From NCBI RefSeq assembly GCF_009068765.1, contig NZ_CP035534.1, positions 1,302,001 to 1,366,000 on the forward strand: DNA of 64,000 bases, written 5' to 3'. Origin of the DNA: Sulfurimonas hydrogeniphila. GTDB taxonomy: Bacteria > Campylobacterota > Campylobacteria > Campylobacterales > Sulfurimonadaceae. A program made the position numbers and the translations under genes. Positions 16,741 to 25,896 of this stretch are shown here, piece after piece. The notes below the pieces were generated by a model. The model was not told the DNA's origin, did not search any database, and saw only the letters and a program-made list of their open reading frames with translations. Numbering within the stretch: position 1 is the stretch's first letter; each line of letters starts with the position of its first letter.

Positions 16741-19700
16741 TTATTCAGTATCACTCTGTATTTTTTTCTCATACCACTTTCGAAGCCACGCATCAATAGG
16801 ATTTATCATTTTATAAATTACAGGCACAACAAGCAATGTTAGCACCATTGAACTTAAAAGACCGCCTATGATGGCTATTGCCATCGGTGCTTTTGTTTCA
16901 CTTCCCAAAGAGTTGCTCAGTGCCAAAGGAAGCATCGCAAAAATCATCGCAATTGTTGTCATCAAAATCGGGCGCAGTCTTTTTTCTCCCGCTTCAAGCA
17001 GTGCTGCATTGGCATCTTTTCCCCGCGCTACTGCTTCATTGGCAAAATCAACAAGCAGTACGGCATTTTTACCGACCATCCCCATAAGCAGCATAAATCC
17101 TATCATCACAAAAAGACTGAAATGCAAATGTGTCAGATACAAAGCCAGCATAACCCCGATAATACTCAGTGGCAATGCCATCATAATGATAACAGGCTGA
17201 ATAAGCGACTCATACAAAATTGCCAGGATGATAAACATTAAAATTACAGACAAACCAAGAGCCACGCCAAAGGCTTTGGCTGTTTTTTCCATCTCTTCGG
17301 CAAAGCCTGTAAATTTATAGTTTACACCCGGTGGCAGCAATGTGTCTATTTTTGCACGTGTATACTTGACAGCGCCGCCCAGATCAAGCCCAAACAGATC
17401 AGAATAGATAGTCACCTGTCTTTGTCTGTTATAGTGATATATTGAAGCCAGAGACCTTGCCTTGTCAAATGTGACAAGACCGTCAAGAAAAACCAACTTT
17501 CCGTTTTTGGCTCTGAGTTGGATTTTTTTGAGATCATCTATGCTTACACGGTCCTTGTCAGGCAGTCGCAGGGTAATTTTGTACTGTTTTCCGTTTTGCT
17601 CAAAATAGGAAATTTCCAAATCACTTGAAAAGGCAATGGAGACAGCCTTTGCTATCTGTGCTGCACTAATCCCCATTCTGTTGGCATTTTCACGTACTAT
17701 ATTGATGTCAATCTGCGGTTTACCTTCATCAAGATTACTGTCAATATCAACAAAGCCTTTTTTCTTCGCCAGATACTCCATCAGGTTTTTTCTCGCCACA
17801 TCAAGGTCAGCAAAAGAATCCGATGTCAGTACAATTTGATACGGTACACTCACCCCGGCACCTTTGATGTTTGGAATTGCCGCTGCTGTAATAAACATCT
17901 CTTTTGAAAAGGGTTTGAGCTTTTGTCGAAATTCCTGAATAATCTCTTCTTGATTCTTTTTTCTGCTGCCTTTAGGCGTAAGTTTGACATAAATGAGCGC
18001 TTTGTTTTTCTCGTGTACACTGTTATAGCCTACACTCAAGGTTGTAAAAACAACATTTTTGTCAGCTCTGATTAAATTTTCAATCACTTTGGACTCCCGT
18101 ATCATTTCATCCAAACTGATGCCCGCATCGGCTCTGAGTTTTACTTCAAACTCTGCTTTATCCTCTTTTGGCAGAAAATCCATACCGATTTTCGGAAAGA
18201 GAGAAAGCGAGGCAACAAACACCCCAAGAACAAAAATAAGTGTAAAAAATTTAAAACGAAGCACAAAACTCAGTGTTGCTGCATATAATTTGTCTATACG
18301 CTGAAAAATCGGTTCTGTAATATTGTAAAACCTGCTCTCTCCTTTATGCAATACTCTTGCACTCAGACTCGGCATAAAACTCATCGCAACCGTATAGGAA
18401 ATAATTACCGCAAACCCTACCGTCATCGCAAAACTTTCAAAGAATTTTCCGACAATTCCGCTCATATGTGCAACCGGAAGAAAAACAGCAAGCAACATTG
18501 CCGAAATCGCAAGAATAGCAAATGCCATCTCTTTCACACCATAGAGTGCCGCTTCAAACCTGCCCATGCCTGCTTCCATCTTTTTGTAGATATTCTCCAA
18601 CACAACAATGGCATCATCTATGATAATTCCGATAGCAAGCGTTAAACCGATGAGTGTCATTTTATTCAGGTTATACCCCATCAGATTCATTAAAGCAATC
18701 GTACCCAGGATAGAGATTGGAATAGAGAGTGCCGAAACCAGCGTAATAGTAAAGTTTCTCAAAAAACCGAAGATGATAATTACTGCCAAAACTGCACCGT
18801 AAATAAGGTCAAATTTCACATCTTCAAGTGAGTGAATGATGAAAGGCGTTGTATCCTGGAGCAGTTCTACACCATATTTTTCGCCAGCCATTGTTTTTAA
18901 CTGCGGCACGGCTTCTTTGACGCGTTTTACTATATCTATCGTATTTGTTCCTGAAATTTTTTGCACTTCAAGCATAACACCCGGTATACCGTTGTATGAC
19001 GAGTAGCTTTTTGCATCGCTCAAAGAGTCTGTTACCGTTGCCAGATCTTTGAGCCTTAAATCATCTTTTATTATAATGTCTTGAAGTTGCTTCACACTCA
19101 GAGCATCCGCTTTTGTTTTTAAGATAATCTCTTTTGTTTTGGTGATAAGCTTTCCGCCACCGATTTTGACATTTTCTTCGGCAATAATATCATTCAGCTC
19201 TTTGATTGTAATGCCAAACTTGTTGAGTTTATAAATATCTGGGAAAATTTTTATCTCTCTGTCTTTGTAACCGATGATATTTATAGCACCGACACCGTTG
19301 ATCTTTTGAATAGCCGGTTTTACTTTCTCATCGGCAAATACCATCAGGTTTTGCAAGGTATCTTTTTTTGCTGTTAAAAAAACATTGATAACAGGAGCCC
19401 CGCCGATATCGAGTTTACTGACAAGTGGCGTTTGTGCATCTTTTGGCAAGATAACAGCTGAGACTTTGTCTCGTACATCATTGGTCGCTTCATCAATATT
19501 GCGTTCCAGGAAGAATTTCACCATAACAACAGATGCGCCGTCACTGCTTGTGGATGTGATGCTGTCCACTCCGCCTATACGGGAGATGGCTTCTTCTATT
19601 TTTTCTGTGACCTGTGATTCTATCGTATCTGCTTCAACACCCGGATAGATTGTTTTGACTGTCACTATAGGAAAATCAACATTCGGATAGAGTGCCGAGG

Positions 19701-19791
19701 GCATGCTTTTAAAACTCATATAGCCAAAAATCACCAATGTAATGACATACATCAGTGTTGCAATTGGTCTGTTAATCGCTAATTTGTACAT
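16741..19791 (-). CDS. RND multidrug efflux pump, HAE1-type (1016 aa)
   Basis: Full-length proton-driven pump of the AcrB class in the inner membrane. N-terminal helix (LAINRPIATLMYVITLVIFGYM), large periplasmic porter domain, helices 2-6 with the proton-relay pair in IGIIIDDAIVVLENIY, second porter half, helices 8-12 with GMVGKNAVLLVDFANE and MTTIAMIFAMLPLAL. Both halves are complete. It follows the small adaptor by 2 nt and precedes the second adaptor by about 10 nt, so the operon encodes an RND and an ABC exporter that may share the TolC-like channel. Confidence 0.95.
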   Translation of the reverse strand: MYKLAINRPIATLMYVITLVIFGYMSFKSMPSALYPNVDFPIVTVKTIYPGVEADTIESQVTEKIEEAISRIGGVDSITSTSSDGASVVMVKFFLERNIDEATNDVRDKVSAVILPKDAQTPLVSKLDIGGAPVINVFLTAKKDTLQNLMVFADEKVKPAIQKINGVGAINIIGYKDREIKIFPDIYKLNKFGITIKELNDIIAEENVKIGGGKLITKTKEIILKTKADALSVKQLQDIIIKDDLRLKDLATVTDSLSDAKSYSSYNGIPGVMLEVQKISGTNTIDIVKRVKEAVPQLKTMAGEKYGVELLQDTTPFIIHSLEDVKFDLIYGAVLAVIIIFGFLRNFTITLVSALSIPISILGTIALMNLMGYNLNKMTLIGLTLAIGIIIDDAIVVLENIYKKMEAGMGRFEAALYGVKEMAFAILAISAMLLAVFLPVAHMSGIVGKFFESFAMTVGFAVIISYTVAMSFMPSLSARVLHKGESRFYNITEPIFQRIDKLYAATLSFVLRFKFFTLIFVLGVFVASLSLFPKIGMDFLPKEDKAEFEVKLRADAGISLDEMIRESKVIENLIRADKNVVFTTLSVGYNSVHEKNKALIYVKLTPKGSRKKNQEEIIQEFRQKLKPFSKEMFITAAAIPNIKGAGVSVPYQIVLTSDSFADLDVARKNLMEYLAKKKGFVDIDSNLDEGKPQIDINIVRENANRMGISAAQIAKAVSIAFSSDLEISYFEQNGKQYKITLRLPDKDRVSIDDLKKIQLRAKNGKLVFLDGLVTFDKARSLASIYHYNRQRQVTIYSDLFGLDLGGAVKYTRAKIDTLLPPGVNYKFTGFAEEMEKTAKAFGVALGLSVILMFIILAILYESLIQPVIIMMALPLSIIGVMLALYLTHLHFSLFVMIGFMLLMGMVGKNAVLLVDFANEAVARGKDANAALLEAGEKRLRPILMTTIAMIFAMLPLALSNSLGSETKAPMAIAIIGGLLSSMVLTLLVVPVIYKMINPIDAWLRKWYEKKIQSDTE

Positions 19792-19793
19792 CG

Positions 19794-20501
19794 TTATTTT
19801 CCGTCAACCAGTATCATACCGTCACCAAAAAGCCCGACTGTAAAATCTTTTGCCTCTACTTCCGCTTTTATCTTTCTGTTGTCAAAATTTGCATACGGAT
19901 AGACCTTTGAAATAACACCCTTGTATTTTTTGTTATCCCCATCGACTTTATACTCAAAGGTTTGTCCGACTTTCACAATATCGTGATATTTTTGATCAAA
20001 TTCCAATATCAGCTTTCTTACATGAATACTTTGTATTTTAAAAACAGTTTTAAGCATCAAACCGCTTACAGCATCGCCTACTTCTATGCTTTTGTCATAA
20101 ATGATACCTGCAAAGGGTGCTTTTAAAATAGTTTTTTCATACAAAGCCTGCTGATAGGCAACCGATGCTTTGGCATTTTCATAATTACTGAGTATTTTGT
20201 CATATTTGCTTGCATCTATAAGCTTTTTGATTTTTTCCTGTCTTTTGAGTTCTCTTGAAGCAAACTTAAAAACTATTTGTGTTTTTTCAAGCATTGCTTT
20301 TATATCTTTGTTTCCCAGTTTTGCCAGTATTTGGTTTTGGCTCACTATAGAGCCGATATCGACATTGACTTTTTCTACAATTCCGCTCGCAGTGAAAGCC
20401 AGATTGGCACTTTTTTGTGCTGCCACATCAAATGTTGCATAAATCTTTTGCGCATAAGAGAGACTCACCAGGGTGATTAAAGCTATAAATATTTTTTTCA
20501 T
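19794..20501 (-). CDS. Small RND-type periplasmic adaptor (235 aa)
   Basis: Signal peptide MKKIFIALITLVSLSYA, lipoyl-like motif (FTASGIVEKVNVDIGSIV), short helical hairpin (residues ~75-120), ILKAPFAGIIYDKSIEVGDAV, and a beta-barrel. At 235 aa it is shorter than typical ~350-aa adaptors and lacks much of the membrane-proximal domain, like the 248-aa adaptor at 43744. It overlaps the TolC-like gene by 4 nt and is followed immediately by the RND pump it should serve. Confidence 0.88.
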   Translation of the reverse strand: MKKIFIALITLVSLSYAQKIYATFDVAAQKSANLAFTASGIVEKVNVDIGSIVSQNQILAKLGNKDIKAMLEKTQIVFKFASRELKRQEKIKKLIDASKYDKILSNYENAKASVAYQQALYEKTILKAPFAGIIYDKSIEVGDAVSGLMLKTVFKIQSIHVRKLILEFDQKYHDIVKVGQTFEYKVDGDNKKYKGVISKVYPYANFDNRKIKAEVEAKDFTVGLFGDGMILVDGK

Positions 20502-21736
20502 TTGACAAACTCCTCTAAATTTTTATTGTTGTAATAGTAATAAATGCCATAGGCTATTTCCAAATCATTGCGTGCTTTTTCATACCTTGCTTTTGCCTCT
20601 GTTTTTGCCGAGAGCGCATCAAGATAGACGACATTGTCCACAATGCCTGCATTGTACTTTTCTGTGATAGTCTTTAAAGCACTTTTTGCCGCTTTGAGTG
20701 CACTTTTTGAACTTTTAATGTTGAGTTTGGCTGTATGAATTCTCTCCTGTGCCAACTCTTGCTGCATCTGTTGTTCTTTTGATTTGTAAATAATCTGTTG
20801 ATTCAGTGCATCAGCCTGCAGTTTGAGTGCCTCTTTTTGCTCTTTGAGTGTTCCAAAATCAAAAAGTCTCAAGCCGACTGTAGCCATCAGCTCATTTTGT
20901 TTGTCAAGGTAGGCAATGGGAACTCCCCCAAAAGTCGGCTTATTTTGATACCCATAAAACGAATAAGTATCTTCTATACGCAGAGTAGGATAATAATAGC
21001 TCTCAACCGTTTCGCCTAAATTTTGCAATGCTGCTTTTTTGTACCTGAGTGATTGGATACTGTCAAGGAGTCCTTCATTTTGTGCTGCTCTTTTGTCAAA
21101 CTGCGAATTTTCCAAAGTGTTTATTTTTTTTCCGACTTTGAGTTCAAGTGCTTTATGCAGCGCTGTAATTTGAAATTTTGTAGATTCTATTGCATACAAA
21201 GTGCTGTCGTATGCAGATTGGAGTCTGTCCACATCATCACTTGTAGCAAGATCAGCTTCATAAAAATGTCGCACTCTTTCAAGTTGTGCTTTGACTGCTT
21301 TGGAAGCTTCTATCGTCGCACCCAAAGAGGCCTGCAGACTTTTGAGATTATAATAATCCTCTGTTATGGCAAGAAGTGTCAATTTTTTTGTCTCTTTATA
21401 ACTGAAAGAAGCAGATTTTCTTTCATTCTCTTTTTGTTTTTTTGTATTTGATTTCTTTCCGCCGTCATATATGTCAAACCCGATTTTCGTCCTTGCTCCG
21501 TATGTTGTTCCAGGGAAAAAAGGACTCGGTTTATCATCTCTTTTGTAAAAAGCGCTCACATCTACCGTAGGGAAGTAATTGCTTGCGGCACTTTGTACCT
21601 CTTTTGCTTTTGCATGTACTGCTATTTTGGAGGCATTGACAAGATTGTTATTCTCTTTTGCAAATTCCATAAGTGTTTTCAGGTCATCTCCAAACAAAAG
21701 AGCAGGGACAACAGTGAGTAAAAGTAGTTTTTTCAT
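20498..21736 (-). CDS. TolC-family outer-membrane efflux protein (about 412 aa)
   Basis: Signal peptide MKKLLLLTVVPALLFG followed by the periplasmic coiled-coil and beta-strand repeats of the TolC family; long Ala/Lys-rich helices at residues ~50-95, 130-195, 290-380. GGAG lies 8 nt before the ATG at 21736; an ATG 6 nt further upstream is too close to it. The gene starts 2 nt after the TetR stop and its product is the exit duct for the RND pump, and possibly for the ABC exporter encoded later in the operon. Confidence 0.9.
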   Translation of the reverse strand: MKKLLLLTVVPALLFGDDLKTLMEFAKENNNLVNASKIAVHAKAKEVQSAASNYFPTVDVSAFYKRDDKPSPFFPGTTYGARTKIGFDIYDGGKKSNTKKQKENERKSASFSYKETKKLTLLAITEDYYNLKSLQASLGATIEASKAVKAQLERVRHFYEADLATSDDVDRLQSAYDSTLYAIESTKFQITALHKALELKVGKKINTLENSQFDKRAAQNEGLLDSIQSLRYKKAALQNLGETVESYYYPTLRIEDTYSFYGYQNKPTFGGVPIAYLDKQNELMATVGLRLFDFGTLKEQKEALKLQADALNQQIIYKSKEQQMQQELAQERIHTAKLNIKSSKSALKAAKSALKTITEKYNAGIVDNVVYLDALSAKTEAKARYEKARNDLEIAYGIYYYYNNKNLEEFVK

Positions 21737-21738
21737 AA

Positions 21739-22353
21739 TCATTTCTCCATTAAATCAAATAAAATATCTATTTGCGTATCTATTTTTTGTTTTAAATCTT
21801 CTATGGCACTTGTGGTGACACTCATAATAAAAGTCCCCTGAGCAAAAGCAAAAATACCCATAACCAACTCTTTTGCTTCACTCTTTAACTCGTTTTTTTC
21901 TATGCCCTCTTCTATGATATTTTCCATCCATTTTTCATAATTTTCCATCCATTTTTCATAAAGCGTATAGCATTCTGTTTGAAAAGCCACCATCTCTTCA
22001 TTTGTACTGCTCAGAGCAATGGCAGTAAACTGCTTGTATATTTCACGCAGTTCCTGATCTTCATCGGCATAAAAAAAGCTAAAGAAACTTTTGACTTTTT
22101 CCCGTGTGCTTACATGTAGTGAGAGTTGTTTCTCTTTTCTCTCGTTATGCTCCTGCATCAAAATCTCAACCAGTTCAAAGACTATCTCATCTTTGTTCTT
22201 GAAATATTCATACACAGTGCCTTTGCCTATGTTGGCAGCTTTTGCAATCTGAGAAATTGTTATATTGTTAATTCCGTCTTTAAGAATTAACGCTTTTGTT
22301 CCAAGAGCAATATCTTTTTTTTTCTGTTCTTTGTCAACTATAATTGCCAACAC
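21739..22353 (-). CDS. TetR-family transcriptional repressor (about 204 aa)
   Basis: N-terminal helix-turn-helix ITISQIAKAANIGKGTVYEYFKNKDEI (residues ~32-58) with the TVYxYFxxK signature, then a helical ligand-binding domain. GGAGGG precedes a GTG at 22353; a TTG at 22350 is also possible. First gene of the exporter operon, and therefore probably autoregulated through the palindrome at 22372-22390. A 21-bp exact tandem duplication (21920-21961) repeats YEKWMEN in the ligand domain, in frame. The likely inducers are substrates of the pumps. Confidence 0.92.
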   Translation of the reverse strand: MLAIIVDKEQKKKDIALGTKALILKDGINNITISQIAKAANIGKGTVYEYFKNKDEIVFELVEILMQEHNERKEKQLSLHVSTREKVKSFFSFFYADEDQELREIYKQFTAIALSSTNEEMVAFQTECYTLYEKWMENYEKWMENIIEEGIEKNELKSEAKELVMGIFAFAQGTFIMSVTTSAIEDLKQKIDTQIDILFDLMEK

Positions 22354-22371
22354 AACCCTCCGAAAATATTT

Positions 22372-22390
22372 TTGACCGACTGTCGTTCAA
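22372..22390. promoter_or_regulatory. TetR-type operator palindrome over the exporter promoter
   Basis: TTGACCGACTGTCGTTCAA is a 19-bp palindrome with one mismatched pair. On the minus strand it starts 2 nt after a TATAAT (-10, 22393-22398), so it covers the transcription start of the TetR-TolC-RND-ABC operon. This geometry is that of repression by the TetR product. Confidence 0.75.
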
Positions 22391-22392
22391 TT

Positions 22393-22398
22393 ATTATA
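22393..22398 (-). promoter_or_regulatory. -10 box of the TetR/exporter operon
   Basis: TATAAT on the minus strand, about 40 nt upstream of the TetR start codon. A -35 box is not obvious, which is usual in Campylobacterota promoters. Confidence 0.6.
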
Positions 22399-22450
22399 GT
22401 AGTATTATTGTTAATTTTTTCTTAATGGCAATGGAGGTACCCTGAATATA

Positions 22451-23989
22451 TCAGACTTCGTAGAGTGTAACCCGGTTTTTTCCGTTTTTCTTGGATTTGT
22501 ACAGTGCTTCATCTGCCACTTTTATCATTTTTTCCAAAGAATCCGCCATCCCGTATGCTATGCCAAAAGAAACTGTATATCTGATTTTCATATTGTTGTA
22601 TGTAATGATGTTGTTTTCAAAATCTTTTCTTATTTTTTCAAAAAGTTTTTCTGCATCCTCTTTGGAAATATCATCAAGAACAACGCAAAACTCTTCTCCT
22701 CCAAACCGTGCAAACAGATCATATCTTCGCAGATTTTTTTCTAAAATCTTTTTAACTTCTATGATAGCCAAGTCACCTGCATCGTGACCATAAGTATCAT
22801 TAACACTCTTAAAATCGTCAATATCCATCATCACTACAGCCAGTTTGGTATGTTTTCGCAGCGCTTTGGAAAAAATTGCCCTGGCAACTTCAAAAAAATA
22901 TCTTCTGTTATAAGCACCGGTCATATAATCCACTATAGTCTGCATTTTGAGTTTCTGATTGATAATTTTTGATTTTTGATACAAAAAAATCAAATAAAGG
23001 CTCAAAAGCATTAAAAGAAAAATAGGAAAGGTATATAAAAAAGATTTAAACCAAAGAGTGTGTGCCTGCACTCTATAAACAAAGTGCAGATGTACATACG
23101 GGAGTCTTTTGACAAAAATATATTGAGAGTCTTTGTATTGCAGAGATTCTAAAGTTTCATTCATATTTTGTATGGAGAGATCCAGAAAATCATCTATCTT
23201 GTATATCTTGCTTCGGTTGAAATCCTGTATCAGATTATGGCTTGCCACTATCTGGTTCTTGTTGTTATAAATCACACTTTGATTATTAAAATAATCCAGA
23301 CGTGAAAGCAGATTGTCAAAATTGTTCAATGTTATATCCACATCAAGTGTCCCCAAAAAATGATTTTTGTAATACAAAGGCTTGCCGACAGTCACCATAA
23401 GCCCTTTGCCTATGGCATCCATATACAAAGGTGTCAAAAAGAGTTTTTTTTGAGGATTGGCCTGGGGAGTTGCATCATGATAGAAAGGTTTTTTCTCAAC
23501 TACAGGGGTAAACTGAAAATCTGCAGAACAAACATAAGGGTAAAGAACCGTAAAATGATTTTTGGAATAGTAATAAATCCAGGCAAAATTTTTATTTTGT
23601 TCAGCAACCAGTTGAAAAAACGGAGTGAGTTGCAGTGCCGCCTCCATCTCCTGGAGCAGTCTTTTGTCCGAAAGTGCTTTTTTGCCAAAACCCAATAAGT
23701 TTACTTCTTTGTTTTCATCCAGTGCATAGGTGCCGTTTTCATTAACATACTTTACATGTAAAGCCTCATTTGGCTTGAGATTTTCTTTATTTTTAAAAAT
23801 CTGCTCTGCGGCTACATGTAAATACTCTACCGCATTGATACTCATACGCATTTCATGTTCAATACTCAATGCCATCTCATTTGCATTTCTAAAAATATTT
23901 TTCATCTGCATTCTGTTAAACTGCAAAAAAAACAGCATATTTAATAAAACAATAATAAATACAGTAATTATAAGTTTTTTATTATCCAT
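22451..23989 (-). CDS. Membrane diguanylate cyclase with Cache-like sensor (512 aa)
   Basis: Synthesises c-di-GMP. Helix 1 (KLIITVFIIVLLNMLFFLQF), periplasmic sensor of ~270 residues of Cache type, helix 2 (FLYTFPIFLLMLLSLYLIFLY), then a GGDEF domain with DIDDFKSVNDTYGHDAGD, the active site FGGEEF and an upstream RRYD that fits the product-inhibition I-site. The ATG at 23989 is chosen because upstream frame positions overlap the ATPase gene. Being last in the MacB-like exporter unit, it may be co-transcribed with it, linking export to c-di-GMP. TTACATGTAA occurs at 23752. Confidence 0.9.
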   Translation of the reverse strand: MDNKKLIITVFIIVLLNMLFFLQFNRMQMKNIFRNANEMALSIEHEMRMSINAVEYLHVAAEQIFKNKENLKPNEALHVKYVNENGTYALDENKEVNLLGFGKKALSDKRLLQEMEAALQLTPFFQLVAEQNKNFAWIYYYSKNHFTVLYPYVCSADFQFTPVVEKKPFYHDATPQANPQKKLFLTPLYMDAIGKGLMVTVGKPLYYKNHFLGTLDVDITLNNFDNLLSRLDYFNNQSVIYNNKNQIVASHNLIQDFNRSKIYKIDDFLDLSIQNMNETLESLQYKDSQYIFVKRLPYVHLHFVYRVQAHTLWFKSFLYTFPIFLLMLLSLYLIFLYQKSKIINQKLKMQTIVDYMTGAYNRRYFFEVARAIFSKALRKHTKLAVVMMDIDDFKSVNDTYGHDAGDLAIIEVKKILEKNLRRYDLFARFGGEEFCVVLDDISKEDAEKLFEKIRKDFENNIITYNNMKIRYTVSFGIAYGMADSLEKMIKVADEALYKSKKNGKNRVTLYEV

Positions 23990-24035
23990 ACCTATCCATT
24001 TCGTTTGAATAAGTATATCTAATCTCACAAAAATA

Positions 24036-24749
24036 TCAAAGTATCGTATTTTCCTGGAAACTTTTTGAAGAGACAACTTTTTTGTTTTCTATTTTCAAGA
24101 TTCTGTCACACAGCGGCAGCATCGCTTCATCGTGTGTCACCATGATTACCGCCACATTCTGTTCTATAGCTATCTTTTTGAGCATTTTTACAACATCAAC
24201 AGAACGCTTGGAATCAAGTGCTGCTGTCGGTTCATCTGCCAATATAATCTGGGGTTTGTTTGCCAGAGCCCGTGCTATGGCTGCTCTTTGGTTCTGTCCG
24301 CCTGAGAGTTCTGAAGGCATAGAATAGGCCTTGTCCGCAATTTCAAAGTACTCCAAAAGTTCCATTGCTGTTTTTTTGCTCTCTTCTTCTGAAACACCGT
24401 TTACCTGAGGGACCAAAGTAATATTTTCCAAAATATTCAAAAAAGGAATCAGATAATGCGCCTGAAAAATAAAACCGATTTTTTCCCGTCTTATTTTTCG
24501 CGTCTCATTAGTCAGCCATTTGTTCTCATATACCTTTTCATCTCCCAGCCAAATGACGCCGCCTGTCGGCTCTTCCACACAGCCTATCATCATAAGCAGT
24601 GTTGTTTTTCCGGCACCGCTCGGGGCAACAAGTGCTACAAGCTCTCCTTTGTCTACACTGAAAGATGCACCGTCCAAGACCTCAACAAGAGAATCTCCCT
24701 TGCCGAAATTCTTCACCAGATTTTCTACTCTAATTGCCTGTTTACTCAT
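24036..24749 (-). CDS. ABC exporter ATPase, MacB/LolD type (237 aa)
   Basis: Walker A APSGAGKTTLL (residues ~43-53), signature LSGGQNQRAAIARAL, Walker B IILADEPTAALD, H-loop VTHDE. The LolD/MacB family works with FtsX-type permeases. It begins one base after the stop of the permease gene at 24751. With the adaptor and TolC protein upstream it makes a tripartite ABC exporter whose ATPase and permease are separate chains. Confidence 0.92.
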   Translation of the reverse strand: MSKQAIRVENLVKNFGKGDSLVEVLDGASFSVDKGELVALVAPSGAGKTTLLMMIGCVEEPTGGVIWLGDEKVYENKWLTNETRKIRREKIGFIFQAHYLIPFLNILENITLVPQVNGVSEEESKKTAMELLEYFEIADKAYSMPSELSGGQNQRAAIARALANKPQIILADEPTAALDSKRSVDVVKMLKKIAIEQNVAVIMVTHDEAMLPLCDRILKIENKKVVSSKSFQENTIL

Positions 24750-24750
24750 A

Positions 24751-25896
24751 TCAACCGCCTATTGCCTGTGCAGGATCTGCTGCAATTACTTTTTTTACCC
24801 CTATTAAGGAAGCCAGTATGGATGCAATAACAACAACGATAAAAAGTGCTACAGCATCCTGCGTTTCCAATACCACTCTTTTTGGAAATTTTGTATAAAT
24901 AAGATGTGCAAAAATGTTACCAGTAATAAATGCCAATACTCCCATAATGAGTGTCTCTTGTACAATCATTTTGATAATCATACTGTTTGGTATACCGATA
25001 AGCTTCATTATAGCTATCTCTTTCATTTTTTCCAGCGTCATCGTATAGATAATCAGCGCAATAATAATCGTCGACACAATTACCAAGATAACCGTAAACA
25101 TTCCTATCTGTTTCGACGCCCTTTCAATAAGGTTTTGTGTCAGTATTGTCTTCTCTTGGGCAGCCGTATATACTGCTTTATGTTTCCATTTTCTTATCTG
25201 CTGTGCAATAACATCAACATCATAACCATTTTTTTTCGTTGCTATCACAGCATTGACCATGTGTGAATTCACACCGGAAACACCTCTTGCTCTGTCATTT
25301 CGTATACGGGCATTGGAATATAAAAACTGTAACTGCTGTGCATCTTTGAGACTGATATACACCAAAGGATCGCCGCCTGAGGAGACGGTTCCGTGTGTTA
25401 CACCGACCACATGGTAAATATCCCGTCCTAAGCGAATAGTGTCGCCCAGTTTAAAACCTGTTTTGTCAGTGACAACCATTTCATAATGATTTCTGCGAAG
25501 TCCTCGTCCGCTTATTAAACGCTTTGGATTAACAGGGTCAATGTCACCAAAAGGATCAAATCCCACTGCAAAGACACGGACAGCGCCGTTTTTTGACGGA
25601 AGCTGCAAATTTTGAAATGTCATTCCTTCTACTTTGTCTATTCCTTCAATAACCTTTACTGTATCTTTGAAGTCTTCATGTATCCGTGAGGATTCGGCAA
25701 AAGGACCAAGGGTATTTTCCTGTACTATCCAGAAGTCAACACCCACATCATCCAAAAGAACCTGCGCATCGATAATCATTCCTCTGTAAACACCCATCAT
25801 AACAAAAACGATACCAAGCAGCATACCTACGCCTATCGCAGTAACGATAAACTTTCCAAAAGTATGGGCTATCTCTTTTTGTGCTAGATTTATCAT
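24751..25896 (-). CDS. FtsX-like ABC permease (381 aa)
   Basis: Four membrane segments in MacB order: one at the N-terminus (FIVTAIGVGMLLGIVFVMMGVYRG), a periplasmic MacB_PCD-like domain (residues ~40-250), then three C-terminal helices with MKEIAIMKLIGIPNSMI, the FtsX motif. The start overlaps the adaptor stop by 4 nt. It couples ATP hydrolysis in the cytoplasm to movement of the periplasmic adaptor. Substrate unknown. Confidence 0.9.
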   Translation of the reverse strand: MINLAQKEIAHTFGKFIVTAIGVGMLLGIVFVMMGVYRGMIIDAQVLLDDVGVDFWIVQENTLGPFAESSRIHEDFKDTVKVIEGIDKVEGMTFQNLQLPSKNGAVRVFAVGFDPFGDIDPVNPKRLISGRGLRRNHYEMVVTDKTGFKLGDTIRLGRDIYHVVGVTHGTVSSGGDPLVYISLKDAQQLQFLYSNARIRNDRARGVSGVNSHMVNAVIATKKNGYDVDVIAQQIRKWKHKAVYTAAQEKTILTQNLIERASKQIGMFTVILVIVSTIIIALIIYTMTLEKMKEIAIMKLIGIPNSMIIKMIVQETLIMGVLAFITGNIFAHLIYTKFPKRVVLETQDAVALFIVVVIASILASLIGVKKVIAADPAQAIGG

